Source: Himantopus leucocephalus
Lineage: Eukaryota > Chordata > Aves > Charadriiformes > Recurvirostridae
NCBI GenBank assembly: GCA_003993805.1
Contig: RSEF01000020.1
Location: 187,522 to 251,521, forward strand
Direction of reading: 5' to 3'
Length of the DNA stretch: 64,000 bases
The position numbers were made by a program, and so were the translations under genes. Positions 36,722 to 49,300 of this stretch are shown one piece after another. The first letter of the stretch is position 1. Every line of letters begins with the position of its first letter. The notes under the pieces were generated by a model. That model was not told the DNA's origin. It did no database searches and was given only the letters and a program-made list of their open reading frames with translations.

Positions 36722-39720
36722 CTGGAAGAAAGAGTTGGAGAAGGTTAAAGGCCAAGAACGGGGGAGCCCCTCACACAGACAGCCATTGCACAGGGACCGA
36801 GGACGAGGGGAGCGGACGGCCCTTCCCCCGGGGCCACCACTGCTGACACTTCAGTACAAACTTCAGAGCTCATAAGATGCCAAGCGAGATGCCGCACAGG
36901 CCCCTCCGACAGCGGCACAAACACGGCATGGCAAAGCTCCACGGGACGCCTCCCAGACGGAGAGAAGCTGCTGATGCATTCAGCCTGTGGTACGCACCAT
37001 ATATCAATATATATATACACACAGGGCACACTCGGGACACACAGTGCTGGGACACCCCTTGGCACGCATGGGTTGCCTGTGGCAGCTGGGCAAGGGCTGG
37101 GGTGGCTCCCAGTTAGCACCTCTGCGAAGCCCTCAGAATTGGCCAGCACCTCGCAATGTGGCCAGGAGCAGCGACGGGCCTCCGCAGCCCGCAGAGCCGG
37201 GGTGGGTGGGCAGTCTGAGTGCTCCACATCGGGGAAACTGTCCTTCACCCTCATGGGGTCGGGCTGGCCACCTCGCTGCTATCTCCTCTGTCCCCGCGCC
37301 AAGAAGAAGCCACATGGAAGCAATACTGCCTTGTCTCCATAGCAAAGCCACGGCACACACTCGGCGTAAGGACAGACACCCGACAGACACTGCGCTGCCT
37401 GTGGGGAGGAATGCCTTCTCCTCCTCTCCACCCTTGCTCTGCAGAGCACATCCACCCCATGAGCTCTGCCCTGCGCGAGCTGCCCAAGATGACCCATCTT
37501 GGGAAGGATCCGGGTTCAAAATGTGCCCGAGGGAAGAGGCTTGGCCCTGGGGGCTGGGTCTTCTACACAGGGCACAGTTCAAAGTGTGGATAAGCAGTGT
37601 TGGGGGCCACCAGCTGGCTCTCTCTGGCCACTGGTCCCCTTGGTGTGACAGGTGGATGCTGACGTGCACACCCGGTGCACCCTGGACTCCCAGAGGTTTG
37701 CAAGGTGGAGGTCGGTTGGGACAAAACCAAGCGGAGTGGACTTGCCTTTCAGAGGTGAGGATGCTTCTGTGTGGGAGGACACCAGGGTCTTGCTGGACAC
37801 ACAAGGAAGGTGTCAGAGGTCACATAAAAGTGCGGGCAGGGGTGGAACTGCCTCTGGCACTGGATGAAAGGGCAGGTCAGACCCACCAGAGGATGAGACC
37901 AGCACACACTGGTGGCTGTACCAGCTCCATCCTGCATCAACAGACATGCAATTCATGGGGAGGCCTCTAAATCCCAACCCAGCTGCAAATGAAGTCTCTC
38001 TGCTGTAGAGGAAAGTGGACAGAGTGCACGTGGTGACAGCAAGCCCCATGCCTGAGCGAGTGCTGTGGCAGTCGGCGTGTCCCCAGCCTCACAGCGCCGC
38101 CAGTCTGGGGCTGGGGCGTTTGCCTGGGCAGCTCCTGGCACATCGTGGGCTGCTCAGACCCTCCAGCTCCACGACCCTTCCGATGTCTTCATGGGGGTCC
38201 TGCACCCAGCTGCTAAACGGTAGCTTTAGAGAGGGAGAGGGCACAGACTCAGCCCGCCCGTCGTCTTCACGCAGAGACCTGGCTTCAGACATGGATTTAC
38301 ATGCAAAGGACAAGAATGCGACGGTCCTGCCCCCGTCTCTGTGCAATGAGACACCCAGCACATTGCTGCTGATGTACAAGGAACGAGACGGACCACAAGG
38401 AACACGTACGCCCGCGAGCAATGCCCCAGAGCTCTCCACCAAAGGCTCCAACCACTCCGTGACAGCAGGAGAAACCAGCCATGGGGCTGGAGAGGCTGCG
38501 CGGGGCTGGAGGAGGGCTCCGAGCCCCACACACCTGGAGGGGAACGCCGGCACACGCCGCTCACCCTCCTCCATGCTCCGGTTCGTGATGCCCATCCCGC
38601 TGTTCGAGCCCTGCCTCGTGCTGCCGCCCTTGATCACTGCGCACAGACAGAGCGGAGCAGCACAGAAGGGGCACGTGTGGGCACGTGTTCCATGCAGACA
38701 CGCGTGAACAGAGACGCGACATGACAGAGGCCCAGGGCGACAGCGAAACGGCTGGGTGAGACTTGTGGAGCCATTGCTGCCCCGGGGACCTCCGCCGGCA
38801 TACGGAAAAGATGGGTCCCCATCCCGGGGCTGAGATAAGCACACGGGACCTCTGCAAGGGCCTCATCCCAACATGGGTTATTTCCTGGCCTGTGAAGCAG
38901 CTGGCTTATAGCCACCCAAGCCCGGAGCTGCTCCGGAGTAATCCCAAGGGGAAGGCATAGTGTGGGGACAGGGAGTTAAACCCAGTTTGCACCAGCTGCA
39001 TCCCGGCGGTCGGGGTCAGGGCATGCGCCCACCCTGGTGCAAGGGGTTTGCCACCCACCATCAGCGCCTCACTGGCATCCTTGGCTTTGCCGTTCCCAGG
39101 GGACCAGGAATATCCGAGGGAGACATCCCCAGTGAGCTGGCAGGACAGTCTCCTGAATTACGGGCACCTTGTTCCCGGCTCCAGTCTGCTGCACGAGGGA
39201 CGAGCTCCTCAGAGCTAAGCAGGGTCACTGTCCCCGGTGGCCTGCTGCGGGGTCCCCAGGCTGGACGCCACCTTTTGCAGAGGCGAGGTTGGCCCCGGCT
39301 CTGTACCCACCCAGCGGGCGCGAGGAGCTTGCAGCAGGAGCAAGCAGCCTTTGCAGGTGGCTTCTGGGTGGTGACACGGTGGGACTCTGCGCTCAGAGCA
39401 GCCGCGAGGTTCCCCCGGCGGCTGTGAAGCGTCACTCCGGGTACCGTACCTGCGGCCACGGCAGGGTGACTTCAGCTGCACCAGCAGTGCGGAGAGGAGG
39501 CAAAGCTAGGGGAAGGGGGGGCTGATAGGAATCAGAATTAAGGACCTGGCCTTGATACTTTGGTAAAGCTGCCAGAGAATTGTGTGTGCAATTCCCGGAG
39601 CGCAGCCAGTGCCTTATTTTGAAGGGGGGGAAAAAAAAGATGCTCCTCTCTGCCCCCAGCCAGCCTCCTTTCTCAGCGGGGTGTGCCGGTGCAGCGGGGC
39701 TCAGCGCTCCAGCATCTCAC
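36722..39720 (-). other. DLGAP4 intron between exon 3 and the microexon
   Basis: It contains the pyrimidine tract of the microexon acceptor (36722-36750) and the candidate 72-bp exon at 38565-38636. Nothing else is recognised. Confidence 0.7.
38565..38636 (-). other. Candidate cryptic or poison exon, 72 bp
   Basis: On the minus strand GCTCTGTCTGTGCGCAG gives a fair acceptor before 38636 and GAGG|GTGAGC a good donor after 38565. In one frame (phase 1) the exon reads IKGGSTRQGSNSGMGITN then RSMEE with no stop. But the flanking DLGAP4 exons (39721 and 36721) are both phase 0. In that phase the exon starts directly with TGA, so inclusion would terminate the long isoform after Gln428. I do not recognise the peptide. 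It may be a regulated poison exon, part of another transcript, or a chance splice-site pair. Confidence 0.25.
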
Positions 39721-39835
39721 CTGGTTGATGCAACTGGACTCGTTGACGCTGTCGGAGATCTGGTTGTATTCTTCCTCCCAGGTTGGGAACTTCGGAGGTA
39801 GGAGGATCTCGACAGAGTCCAGGCGGTCCAGGCTC
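39721..39835 (-). CDS. DLGAP4: DLGAP4 coding exon 3
   Basis: A 115-bp exon encoding the last base of Arg390 through Gln428. The acceptor is a CT-rich tract ending GCTGGCAG before 39835 and the donor is CAG|GTGAGA after 39721, phase 0. The protein SLDRLDSVEILLPPKFP followed by TWEEEYNQISDSVNESSCINQ is clearly the SLDRLDSV region of DLGAP family members, where mammals have a near-identical SLDRLDSVDMLLPSK. The SESS/CINQ end joins in frame to the following 51-bp microexon. The phase 2 entry is completed by its first G (AG|G = Arg), which confirms the join to the preceding exon. Confidence 0.95.
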
Positions 39836-42800
39836 CTGCCAGCAGAGAGAGAGGGTGTGAGGGGTGTCCCCACGGCGGGGGCAGCGCTGGGGCTGTGCTG
39901 GAGCTGCCGCTCCGCCAGGAGAGCCAGACCACCCCTGCCCGCGGCACACTCTGCCAGCCACAGGCACACGTGGTGGCACGGAGACGATGCTGGCCACCGA
40001 GTCCACCGCTCGGCCCCGGTTGCAGCTCCTGGAGGAGAAGGAAGCACTTTCTTGCCGTGCCAACCCCCGGCTTGAGCTATCAAGGCTGGCGCATGGGTGA
40101 AGGTTTGTGGGGTGCAAGGGAAGGAGACGGGACAAGACCTCAGGTCCCACTGCCCCCAGGAATGCACCGCAGATGCCGGGTTAGTCCAGCTGAACCCCAG
40201 GGTGCACGTGGGACCTGTGCCAGCCCCCAGAGTCACAGCCCCGGTGACAGACCAGCTCTCGCACAGGGTGATGCTGGGGGCCAGGGGTCAGGGAAGCCGG
40301 CTCTTCCCTGCCTGGATTGGTGGGAANNNNNNNNNNNNNNNNNNNNNNNNNNNNNNNNNNNNNNNNNNNNNNNNNNNNNNNNNNNNNNNNNNNNNNNNNN
40401 NTTTTTTTTTTTTTTTTTAATTTGTGTAGAGGAACCCAAAAGATTATCTGGAAGAAGATGAAGCGGAGCCAAGCCTGAATGACAGCGCTGCAGCAGCCGG
40501 GGGGGTGTCGGTATTTCCAGAGCAGCTTTTGCTGCAGGCTCTGGGAGAAGCACTGTCCCCATGGCCCCGGGGCTCAGCGGCAGCCTCTGCAGCGGGAGAG
40601 CGGGGCTGCCACTGAGCCCGACCCAGCCAAGACCATAGCTACGGTCTCTGCTGAGCCCCGGGCACACAGGGGCCAGGGGGGATGTGGAAGGATGGGAGGG
40701 ACGTGGGAAGAAACGGAGGGATGTGGGAAGGATGGGGCTCCTCCGTTCTTCTGTTCCCTGCGTGAAGGAGTCCTTGTCACCTGGGGCACGGTGGAGGACA
40801 CGGTCAGCCACGCCAGCCTGGGAGAGCTGTGGGGACTCTGCCTCTTGAATCGCCCATGTTCCCTACAGAGGACCCCCTGGGTGCCACTTCCCCCCGCGTC
40901 CGGCAGGGCCATGGGTGCAGAGGTCTGTCCTTCAGCCTGGGGGACGGCGAAGCTGAGGGCAGGGCGCGTCCCAGCCGGGCAGGAGCCCTGTGCAGCCTGT
41001 GGATCTCCAGGAAGGACTGTGGCACCTCCCGAGTCTCCATCCTGGGGTGTGATGTGAGCGGGGAGTAGTCTCTTCTGCTGACGGAGGAGACACCCGGACC
41101 CCAGGGGACCCACTGCTGAGCGGCCAAGGGCAACGTGGTGCCCTGGGCTATCCATTTATTGCCTTGTTTCCCTCGGCCTGAGAGGGTTTTGTCCGTGAGC
41201 TCACCGCACCCCCATGGTGGGAGTCAGTTGTGTCCTGGGGCGGGCAGTGTCCCTGCCAGCCTCTCTGAGCCCATGCCACTGGGCTTCACCCTCACCTGCC
41301 CTCGCAGCCTGCCCGTGGGGAAACCGAGTCACAAAGCAGACTTTGGAAGGGCAGAGAGCCTCACAGGGACGGATCGCGTCTCACTCCTCTGCTCCTTGTC
41401 CTGGCTAAGGCTTCAGCTGTCCTCCCTGCGGTCCCTCCTGTCCCAAACCACAGGTCCGGTGCCCCTCGGCTGGTGGAGCTCAGAGATGGCCCCAGCAGCC
41501 CCACCCTTGGCGAGGGCTGGCATGGGGCTGTGCCGGGGCACGGTGCCCCCACTGCTGTCCCAAGGCCGTGCCAGGCTGGCGGGGCACTCCAAGGACTCCC
41601 CGCAGCAACCCAAGCGGCCACAGCATCCAAAAAGCTCCTTGGCGAGGGGGGAGAGGCGAAGGGGTGGTCAGCAGATGGCAGCCGTGCTCATGCTCCGGTG
41701 CCACCTGGGCTGCCCGCTCTCGCCCGGCCTTTGCCCGGCTCAGGCCCTCGCCAGCCTGGGCCAGAAGGGACGGGCAGGCCAGGGTGCGATGTCCCAAGGG
41801 CTGTGGAGCCCCCTCCTTCCCTCCAGCAAATCTCCTGCTGGCCACCAAGCACTCGCAGCAATGGCCACGTCCAGCCCGGCCCTGCCTGGAGCCCTCCTCT
41901 GCCGGGTCGCTGCTCCCATGGCCCGGCCGGCTCTGCCCCTCCGGCTCAAACACCCTGCCCTGACTTAGCCCCTTCCTCAACACCGCCTGTCCGTGGGCTC
42001 CGGCTGGATGCCAGCAGCCCGGGCGAGCTCAGACCCTGATGGACATGACCTGAACGGACAACGCACCCAAGACAGGAAGAACCTCAGTCTCTCAACTTGG
42101 GTATTTTGGATCAGAGACCCCTGGATCCGACTCTGCTCCCCCCAAAGTGGATGTGAAGGCAGGGAACAGGGCTGGGTTCAGAGCAGGCATTTTCAGGGCT
42201 CCCCGCAGTTAATTTTGTCACCGTCTCTCAGCAGAAAGGAGCATCTGGTCTGCAATCTGAAGCCACCGTGAGGGGTCTCCACATGGCCTGCTGCGCCCTC
42301 CCTTCCTTCTGGCTCTGCCTGCTGAACATCAGCAGTTCATCTGCGGTGGCACATCTGCCTCCTCCTGCCCCTCTGCGCTGCTCACCTCCTCCCGAGCCGC
42401 AGCACGTGAAACACCGATGGCCTGTTACAGCCCCTGGGTGCCTTGTCCTGGGAAGCGGAGCAGCTGGTGAGGACGCTGCACAGCATCACCTCCGGTCAGG
42501 AGGTCCACAGTGACCCCGTCCTGCGAGGAGCAGCCTCTTGCCCAGCAAGCTTTTGGGGTGTCCCCCTTGCTCTGCTGTCTGTCTGGCTTAAGCCACCGTG
42601 GGTCTTCCTCCCTCCATGCCTGGTCCCAGACCTTTTAGCCCATCTCTCCTGGCCTCGGGATATTATCCAGCCTAGTGTGCCAACGGGGCACTTTCTGGCT
42701 GGTCCCAGAATCCCTGGGACGCCCGTGGAGCAAAGCAGATGGCACAGCTCCAGCAGCCCACGGGCTGCGTGCCAAGTGTCCGCAGCCATGCTGGCTGAGC

Positions 42801-43181
42801 GTCTTCCACATCTGAATATCACCGTGGGGTTGGGATCTCTGCGCTCCCTTGGAGAAGCAGACGCTTAGAGAGGAAATCCACACAGCTCCATCAAAGGAGT
42901 GCCCTCCCCATCACTGAAGGGACAGGGACCTGGAGCAGGTTCCTAACACCAGGGGTATTTGGAGCCACTAGGATGGTGACTCCCTCTATTCCTCTGCCAC
43001 ATCTTCTCCTGTCCTGCTTGTCTCCTCACCTGCCTGCCCCGTGGGCAGTCTGAGCTGGTGCGCAGGAGCCCTGCTGGGCTCTGATCCCCACATGTGGGTG
43101 CTGCTGGCTAGACCCCGAGGACTGCTTCTGGGGTGGCCCATGAGGACCTGTGCAGAGCTCCAGGAGGAGCTCCAGCGTTAC
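39836..43181 (-). other. DLGAP4 intron between exons 2 and 3
   Basis: Unique GC-rich intron with a 75-N gap beside a T run. No exon recognised. Confidence 0.7.
40327..40401. other. Assembly gap next to a T run
   Basis: 75 Ns followed by 17 T (40402-40418). It is inside the intron between the exons at 43182 and 39835. Confidence 0.99.
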
Positions 43182-43399
43182 CTTTGTGTGGTGCTCTGCT
43201 CACTCAGGGACTGTTGGGTGGCCTTGAGGTAACTCTGCCTCCGAGCTGCAGTTTTCGGGGATGGTTTGGGGCTGGTTTCTGAGTCTTCACTGTCATCATC
43301 CCCCATGGCTTTGATGTAACTCCCGCTCCGCATGCGCCGGCACGGGATCTCGCTGTCTTTGTCCCGAGACAGCGTGTTGTTCCACTCCCCCTGAGGCAC
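43182..43399 (-). CDS. DLGAP4: DLGAP4 coding exon 2 of the long isoform
   Basis: A 218-bp internal exon encoding residues 318-389 and part of Arg390. The acceptor is CTCTTGCAG before 43399 (phase 0) and the donor is CAAAG|GTAACG after 43182 (phase 2). It begins VPQGEW, matching the start of the homologous mammalian exon. Two copies of a Ser-Tyr motif of the kind bound by MAGUK guanylate kinase domains are visible: RMRSGSYIKAMG (339-350) and RRQSYLKAT (370-378). In this family such sites bind best when the Ser before Tyr is phosphorylated (established for SAPAPs). Between them is an acidic and Ser/Pro segment, DDDSEDSETSPKPSPK (351-366), which looks like a casein-kinase and proline-directed kinase target. 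Neighbouring introns are about 7.3 kb upstream and 3.3 kb downstream. Confidence 0.96.
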
Positions 43400-46300
43400 C
43401 TGCAAGAGTAAGGGCAGCATGAGCAGATGTGAGGGACAGCACCTCTGGGACCAGCGGGATCACGGGGACTTGGGAGGACTGGTGGCAAGGACAACTGTTG
43501 GACCCTCAGCTGGAGTGGAGTGGGAATGGGCAACACAATTCCTTTCCAACCCCCCCTTACCAGTTCATGCCAAGCAGCCCTGCGTTCGATCGCCTCTGTT
43601 TTAGCACATCCACCCACAGCCGTTCACCCCACCACCGATGCAGACCACCTCCAGGCTGAACCATGCTTACACAGTTGATACAAGCTGCACAGTGCCAGAC
43701 GTAACGGGGAGGGAAGAGGCTCACCAGATTTGCGCTGGGCATTGGGGCAGGAGTGGCACAGGGTTGGTCAATGCAAAGCCCACACTCATTTAACGTAAAG
43801 CGCACATACTGTTCAGGCCAAGGCGATCAAGAGCTGTTGTAGACCAGGACCTGTGGATCAGAGCCCAGACCTTCACTACATCCAACACCCTTTAAGGTTT
43901 CTGAGTTGACTGTGACTCTTAGTGGCTGAAATTCATTTCTGAAGCCAAGCCAGACCCTCAGAAGTCCCTCTAGAGCAGCTTGGGCACATAGACCTCGTGT
44001 TGGCCTCCCTGTACCTTGTGCAAGAAAAGTACTTCTGACCTCGCTGGGATGACAACTCTGCAATTAATTTAAGGCAGACATGGTCTCTTGTTCCCTCATT
44101 AGAGATGGGCAAGCTGATGTTTTCACTAGGGGCCTGAAGCACCGAGCAACCGAAGTAACCAACCCCACCACGTGCCTCTCCTGCGAAGGGTTTGTGTAGG
44201 TGATCGGTGGCACAGCCAAGGTGCTGGGCCAGCAGCAGAGCCAGACGTCAGCCCAGGGCTGATCAGGACAAGAGCCTCACGCTGTGCAGGAGAGGCCTGG
44301 AGAAAGATGGGGCAACCTGAGTCACCAGGACCAAGCTTTGGTTTGTAGCTGGNTCGTGGCTAACTTGGTTTGTAGCTGGCCTTTGACCTGCCCTTGAGCT
44401 GAGGAGACGTGGTAAAGGAGAAGCAAGGGAAGACGTAAGGAATGCAGCAACGTGCAAACCGCTGGGACAGCCTGAGAACCCCCAGTCTGCTGGCTGGGGA
44501 CCGCCACGGGGAGCAGCAAAGGGTCTGCTCGTGCTGCTGAGAGCATCCAGGTTGCCTCTGCTGGATGGAGCTGTTGGATTTGCCCAGCTCCCCAGGGGGC
44601 TGTGGGATCAATCAGCCACTGTTTATATAGTGCCTTGGGGATGCGCAGAGCCGTGTTGCAGCTGCCTGTGAGGCAGAGCCGCTAAGTGCTGCGTGGTTCC
44701 TGTTCCCCTCCTGGTTCACAGCAGGCATGTTCTGCGGGAGCCAGAGCCAGCTTGAGGGTGCCGTCTGCTGCTGCCGGGGTGCAACATCTTCGGATGAGCT
44801 TCAGATCTGCAGGCAGTGGTTTCTCATTCTCCTGAGAGGGCCTGGGGTGGGCCAGATGCAGGCTCAATCCCCGTGTGACAGCTTAGCTCACTCTGAGGGC
44901 TTTCTTCTGCCCAAAGGAGCAAGGGGTTCAGCCCATGTCTTGCTCGCTGTGTGTGTTCGGGGGAAGGCAAGAGGTGAGCCCAGTGCTGTGTGGAGCAGAA
45001 CCCAAACAGCCTGTGGGACCGCTTGGGTGATGGGACTCCCGCCACGACATGCGCCCATGAGCCAGGACCCCTATTACTGGGGGACGAGGAACAGAGAGGC
45101 AGGGGCATCGCGTTGCCTGTGTGTGAGCGCCGGGTGGGGACCGACGTGGAGTGAGTCTCACACGTGAGACGCAAACCTGGCTGGGCGCCCCCGGCCCCGC
45201 TCGCTGCTGCCGCAGGTTTTCCCGTCTCTTTCCACTCTGCCTCCCGCAAGCTCTGTGCTTGGCAATGGCTTCTGGGCTGGCTGCTTGCGAGACTGCCCAG
45301 CTCTGGAGCTACAGGGGGTTGTCCACCAGAATCCTATGAACGTAAGAGCAGAGAGCCCTTTCTCTCCTGGGTGTGAGCACTCCCTCTGCCCCAGCCCAGC
45401 TGCCTGTACTGGGTGGCCCTGTGGCCAGCCAGGAGCGACCCCGCTGAGTCCTGCCGTGGGAGAGATCCCGCAGGTCACCGGGCTGGCTGGCTCTCACCTT
45501 TCCTAAAGGAGGCAGGGACCCTGAGGAGCACTTTTATACCCATCACCTTGGCGTCAGCTCTGCTTGAGACTGCATTTTGCTGCCTGCCTTCTCCTCAGGA
45601 TGAGTGGCAGCCTCCCGCCTGCGAGGGGCTGGGGCGAGGGGGCACGCGGCGCTGGAGTCTGCAGCCCCTGCCTACGGAGGCGAGAGCTTGCCAACAGCCA
45701 GGCATGCCAGCCAGGGGCCAGGGGGCCACGCAGCCATCCCCCATGCAGAGGGACTTGCTGTGTTTCATGGGGCGGTGAGAGGTGCTGCGCTCAGCCTGGT
45801 GAGCCCAAGGACAGAGGGGGCATGAAGACCTCAGGCTCTTGTGGCCGCAGTGATGCTGCTGCTTGAGGGCAGGCTGTGCTCAGCTCCGTCCAGGCTTGTG
45901 CATCTGCCTCCCGGCCTTGGGCACTCTGGGTCTAGGCAAAGCAACACGAAGACAGGGTTTGCAGTATGTCCCTGCTGGCGCAGCTTGCCTACAGCAGCCC
46001 GAGCCAAGCATCCCACCGCGCCGCCTGCCCCGTACGGACCCTGTCCCTCTCCAGCCTCCACCAGCTCCCCCGTCGCATTGCGACAGCCCGCTGGTCCTAA
46101 CTGAGCTGCCTTATTCCTCCTTTCCTTTGCTTCTCCTCTCCTTTGCACCTTGGCAAGGCAGCAAGGAACAAAGCTGCTCTCAAGGTGCTCCACATTCCAG
46201 TTTAGCAGCGTCAAGGGGAAGGAAGATGCTTGGCAGGACACCCTTTGAATCTGCTGCCCCAGTTTGGAGTGTGTCCTGCCTCAGTCCGCACACAGAGTCC

Positions 46301-49300
46301 ACAGGGACTCCCACAGCTCTTGCTCCCGTGGGATGGAGCGCAGGACAAGTGTTTCAAAAGTGCCACACCTGAAAAGACAAGTAGGTGCCCTCGGGGATCT
46401 CTGAAAGCAGTGCAGGTACTTGAGGTGCTCTTCAGGGTCTTCCAGGGCGTTTCTCTGCACCGTCAGGCACCTGAGGAGCCTGTCCTACAGTCTCTGAAGC
46501 TCTGCCATGGGGCTGAAGAGCCCAGAGCATCTCCTGTCATCAAGGGACAGACCTCAACGGTGGCCAGTGCAGCACCTCGATGACAGGAACTTTCCTGGCA
46601 GCTGAGACCCTGGGCTCTGAACACAGCCCGTGTAACACGGAAAGGACGAAGTGGAAATGAGGGTTGCCTTGTATTGCACCTAGACCTGGCACAGAGAAGA
46701 TCAGGAGGCTCCTCACAGGCTGTGGGAGCCTTGCGGCTCTTCACGCTGCTCTCCCAGATGCAGGCTTGGTTCTGCCCACGGTGGTTTGGTTGGTGTGAAA
46801 GGGGTGGGAACAAGAGGTCGCCCAGGTCGAGGGCCTTTGTAGGTGGCTGCTGGCACAGAAGGCCCTGTGGCTGCACAGGAGGGGAGGAGTGGGCAGCAGA
46901 GATGCTCTGCCAGACTTCAGGATCCTCCTTTCTGCCCGGTCTCGGTCCGTGCGGTGCCCTGTGGTACGGGCATGTGGGAGTCAGGCACGTGTCCGTCCCT
47001 GGGAGCTGGGCTCCCCTGACACCATCCTGCCACAATACTGCCCGTGGCAGAGTCAGCGCCTTCGGGCTCTTCTGCTCTCCGTGTCATAACCTGAGCGTGG
47101 AGGGAAAAGCAAAGAAGGGGCCACACAGAGCTTTCCCCCTACCTTAATTCTGCCTGGGGCATTCCCCAGTCACCGGGAGCATTAAGAGAGGGGAGAGAGG
47201 AGGGAAGGGGAAAACTCCGATCCTGGGTGCTGCGAAAGAGCTGCACTGCTCCCATCGCTTCGGTGAGGTCTGGGGAAAGAGAGACTCGCAGAGCCAACGG
47301 GGTTTCCATTCGCGCATGTGCCAGCTCTGACATGCAGCCCAGCCCCGGCACACACAGACATGCACCACACACGAACGCACCCGCCCAGGCGCCCGTGGGG
47401 CCGATCGCAGCGTGCGGGGATGCACGTGCCATGCAGCCCGGCTCCAACGCAACGAGGCTGAGCCCGATGAGGGTACACCGCTGCTCCCTCCAGGGCCGGA
47501 TCCCTCGTGATGTCCCGAGGGCTACGTGTGGTCTCAGGCACGTCCTCAAGAAAGCAAGCTGGAGCCCAGGCTGCCTCCGGGTGCCATCCATCCTCTTGGC
47601 AGGGCACCCTCTGGGAAGGACCTGGGCTGGGTTTCCTGCCCCATGGGAGCTCTGTGGGGCTGGCGTGAGGGCAGCCAGCGTCTGCGGAGTGGCTGGCACT
47701 GGACGGGCCACCCGCTCTGGGTTACGGATTTATCTTTGGGGCTACTGGGGGTTAACGAAGCTTCGGTGCTGTCTGACTGTAAGTGGGGTTGGGGAGGATA
47801 ATCTGGATGATGCATCAGGCTAATGGTGCCTGTGGTATGACCCTGTCCCCTGGGAGCCCCGACACTGCCCATCCCTTCGATGTGGTCTCGGTATCCATGG
47901 ACATGGGTCCGAGTCTGTGTCTGGGACAGAAACGCTGCTCAGCCCTGCCTGCTCCGCTCCACCCCTGCCTGGGGCAGCTCTCACTCCAGGACCTTCTTGG
48001 CCGTTGGGATCCTGACCCCTCAGCCTCTTCCCTTGCACTGCCAGCCGCACGTGGGGCCCATGGGGAGGGGACAACAGGGGACAGGGAGCACAGCCTCCCT
48101 CCCAGGGGACTGCGCTCTAAGGACAGCGCTGTGTCGCCTTGGGGACTGCTCCCAAGAAACCCCCCAACCTGACGGGACAGAGCTGGACCTGGATTTGGGT
48201 GGTAACCCACTCTCAGCTCCAACATCTGGGGTTGGGGATGGGCCTGGAAACATCACATGGACCCCCAGTAGTCCCCGATGAGCCCCAAGACTACCCAGAG
48301 CCTGCAAATGGGGCGGGGGAGGTGAATAGCCCTGGGGGGCTTACCCCAGCCTGGAGGCTGGGGGTTTCTGTTCGTCCCCATCCCGCTGCTCCTGCCCTCT
48401 CTCATGTCAGAGGAGCACTTCTCCACCTCGGGGACCCACCGGGCATTTCTGCCTTGCAGCAGCCCCGTCCATAGCAGGGCAGGGCGTTCGTGCTCCCCAA
48501 GCACGGGGCTCTGCGGTCAGGCAGATGCACGCGGTCCCTCACCGTGGCACAAGCAGGCAGTGGGCTCGTCCTGCTCCAGCGAGGAGTGGGTGACAAGGGG
48601 ACATGGGACCTTGCAGAAGGATGTTTCCCACACACTGGGCTCCAGAGGTGGCTTCTCCATCGCCAGCTTAGTCCCCTTCCCGCGCTGAGGAGGGGTCTGA
48701 TACAATCGCCCCCATCCTACCCCGAGGTCCCCGAGCCCCGTGCCCTGCCCTCCGGGGCTCACCCCGGGCACCCAGGGGCCAGGTCAGCCTGAGCATCCGT
48801 GACCTGTTGCCTTGTGGGGACACCAAACATCATGTTTTCTGGACCGGGTGCCCGGGGTCTTGACTTTGCTGGTGAGATGCTGGTGGCCACGGGGGCTGCC
48901 CCAGCTGCTCGGGATGCCGGTGACACCCCGGCGTCCCCCAGTGCCCCTCCGGCCGTGCCGACAGTGGCTGCCGGCTGCTCCCGCTCCGAGTCTGGTGGCG
49001 CAGGCTGCCGACCCCGTCCGATGGTCCCCGGAGGGTCAGGGCAGGGAGGGAGCTGGGCAAAAAGCTTCCCCTCAAAACAAGATCCCTACCTGGCCGCTGC
49101 CTGCGTCGGTCGGCCCAGGGCTGAGGGGCTGGTCCCACCTCCGCGGGGGCTCGCTCGGCTGCAGCGGGGCGGCACCCGTGTCCTCCCAGCCGAGCGGTGG
49201 GGCTGCCCAGCTGCTGGCCGGGCTCACGCCACCCAGCTGTGCCCACAGCCCTCCGTCAGGCTGTCGAGAAACGGAGGCTCATTACATGGGTGGGGAATAA

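Noticed and set aside
38960..42000. Several 150-280 codon frames on both strands in 39-42 kb
   Set aside because: They overlap each other and real DLGAP4 exon 3, are GC-driven and lack splice or family support.
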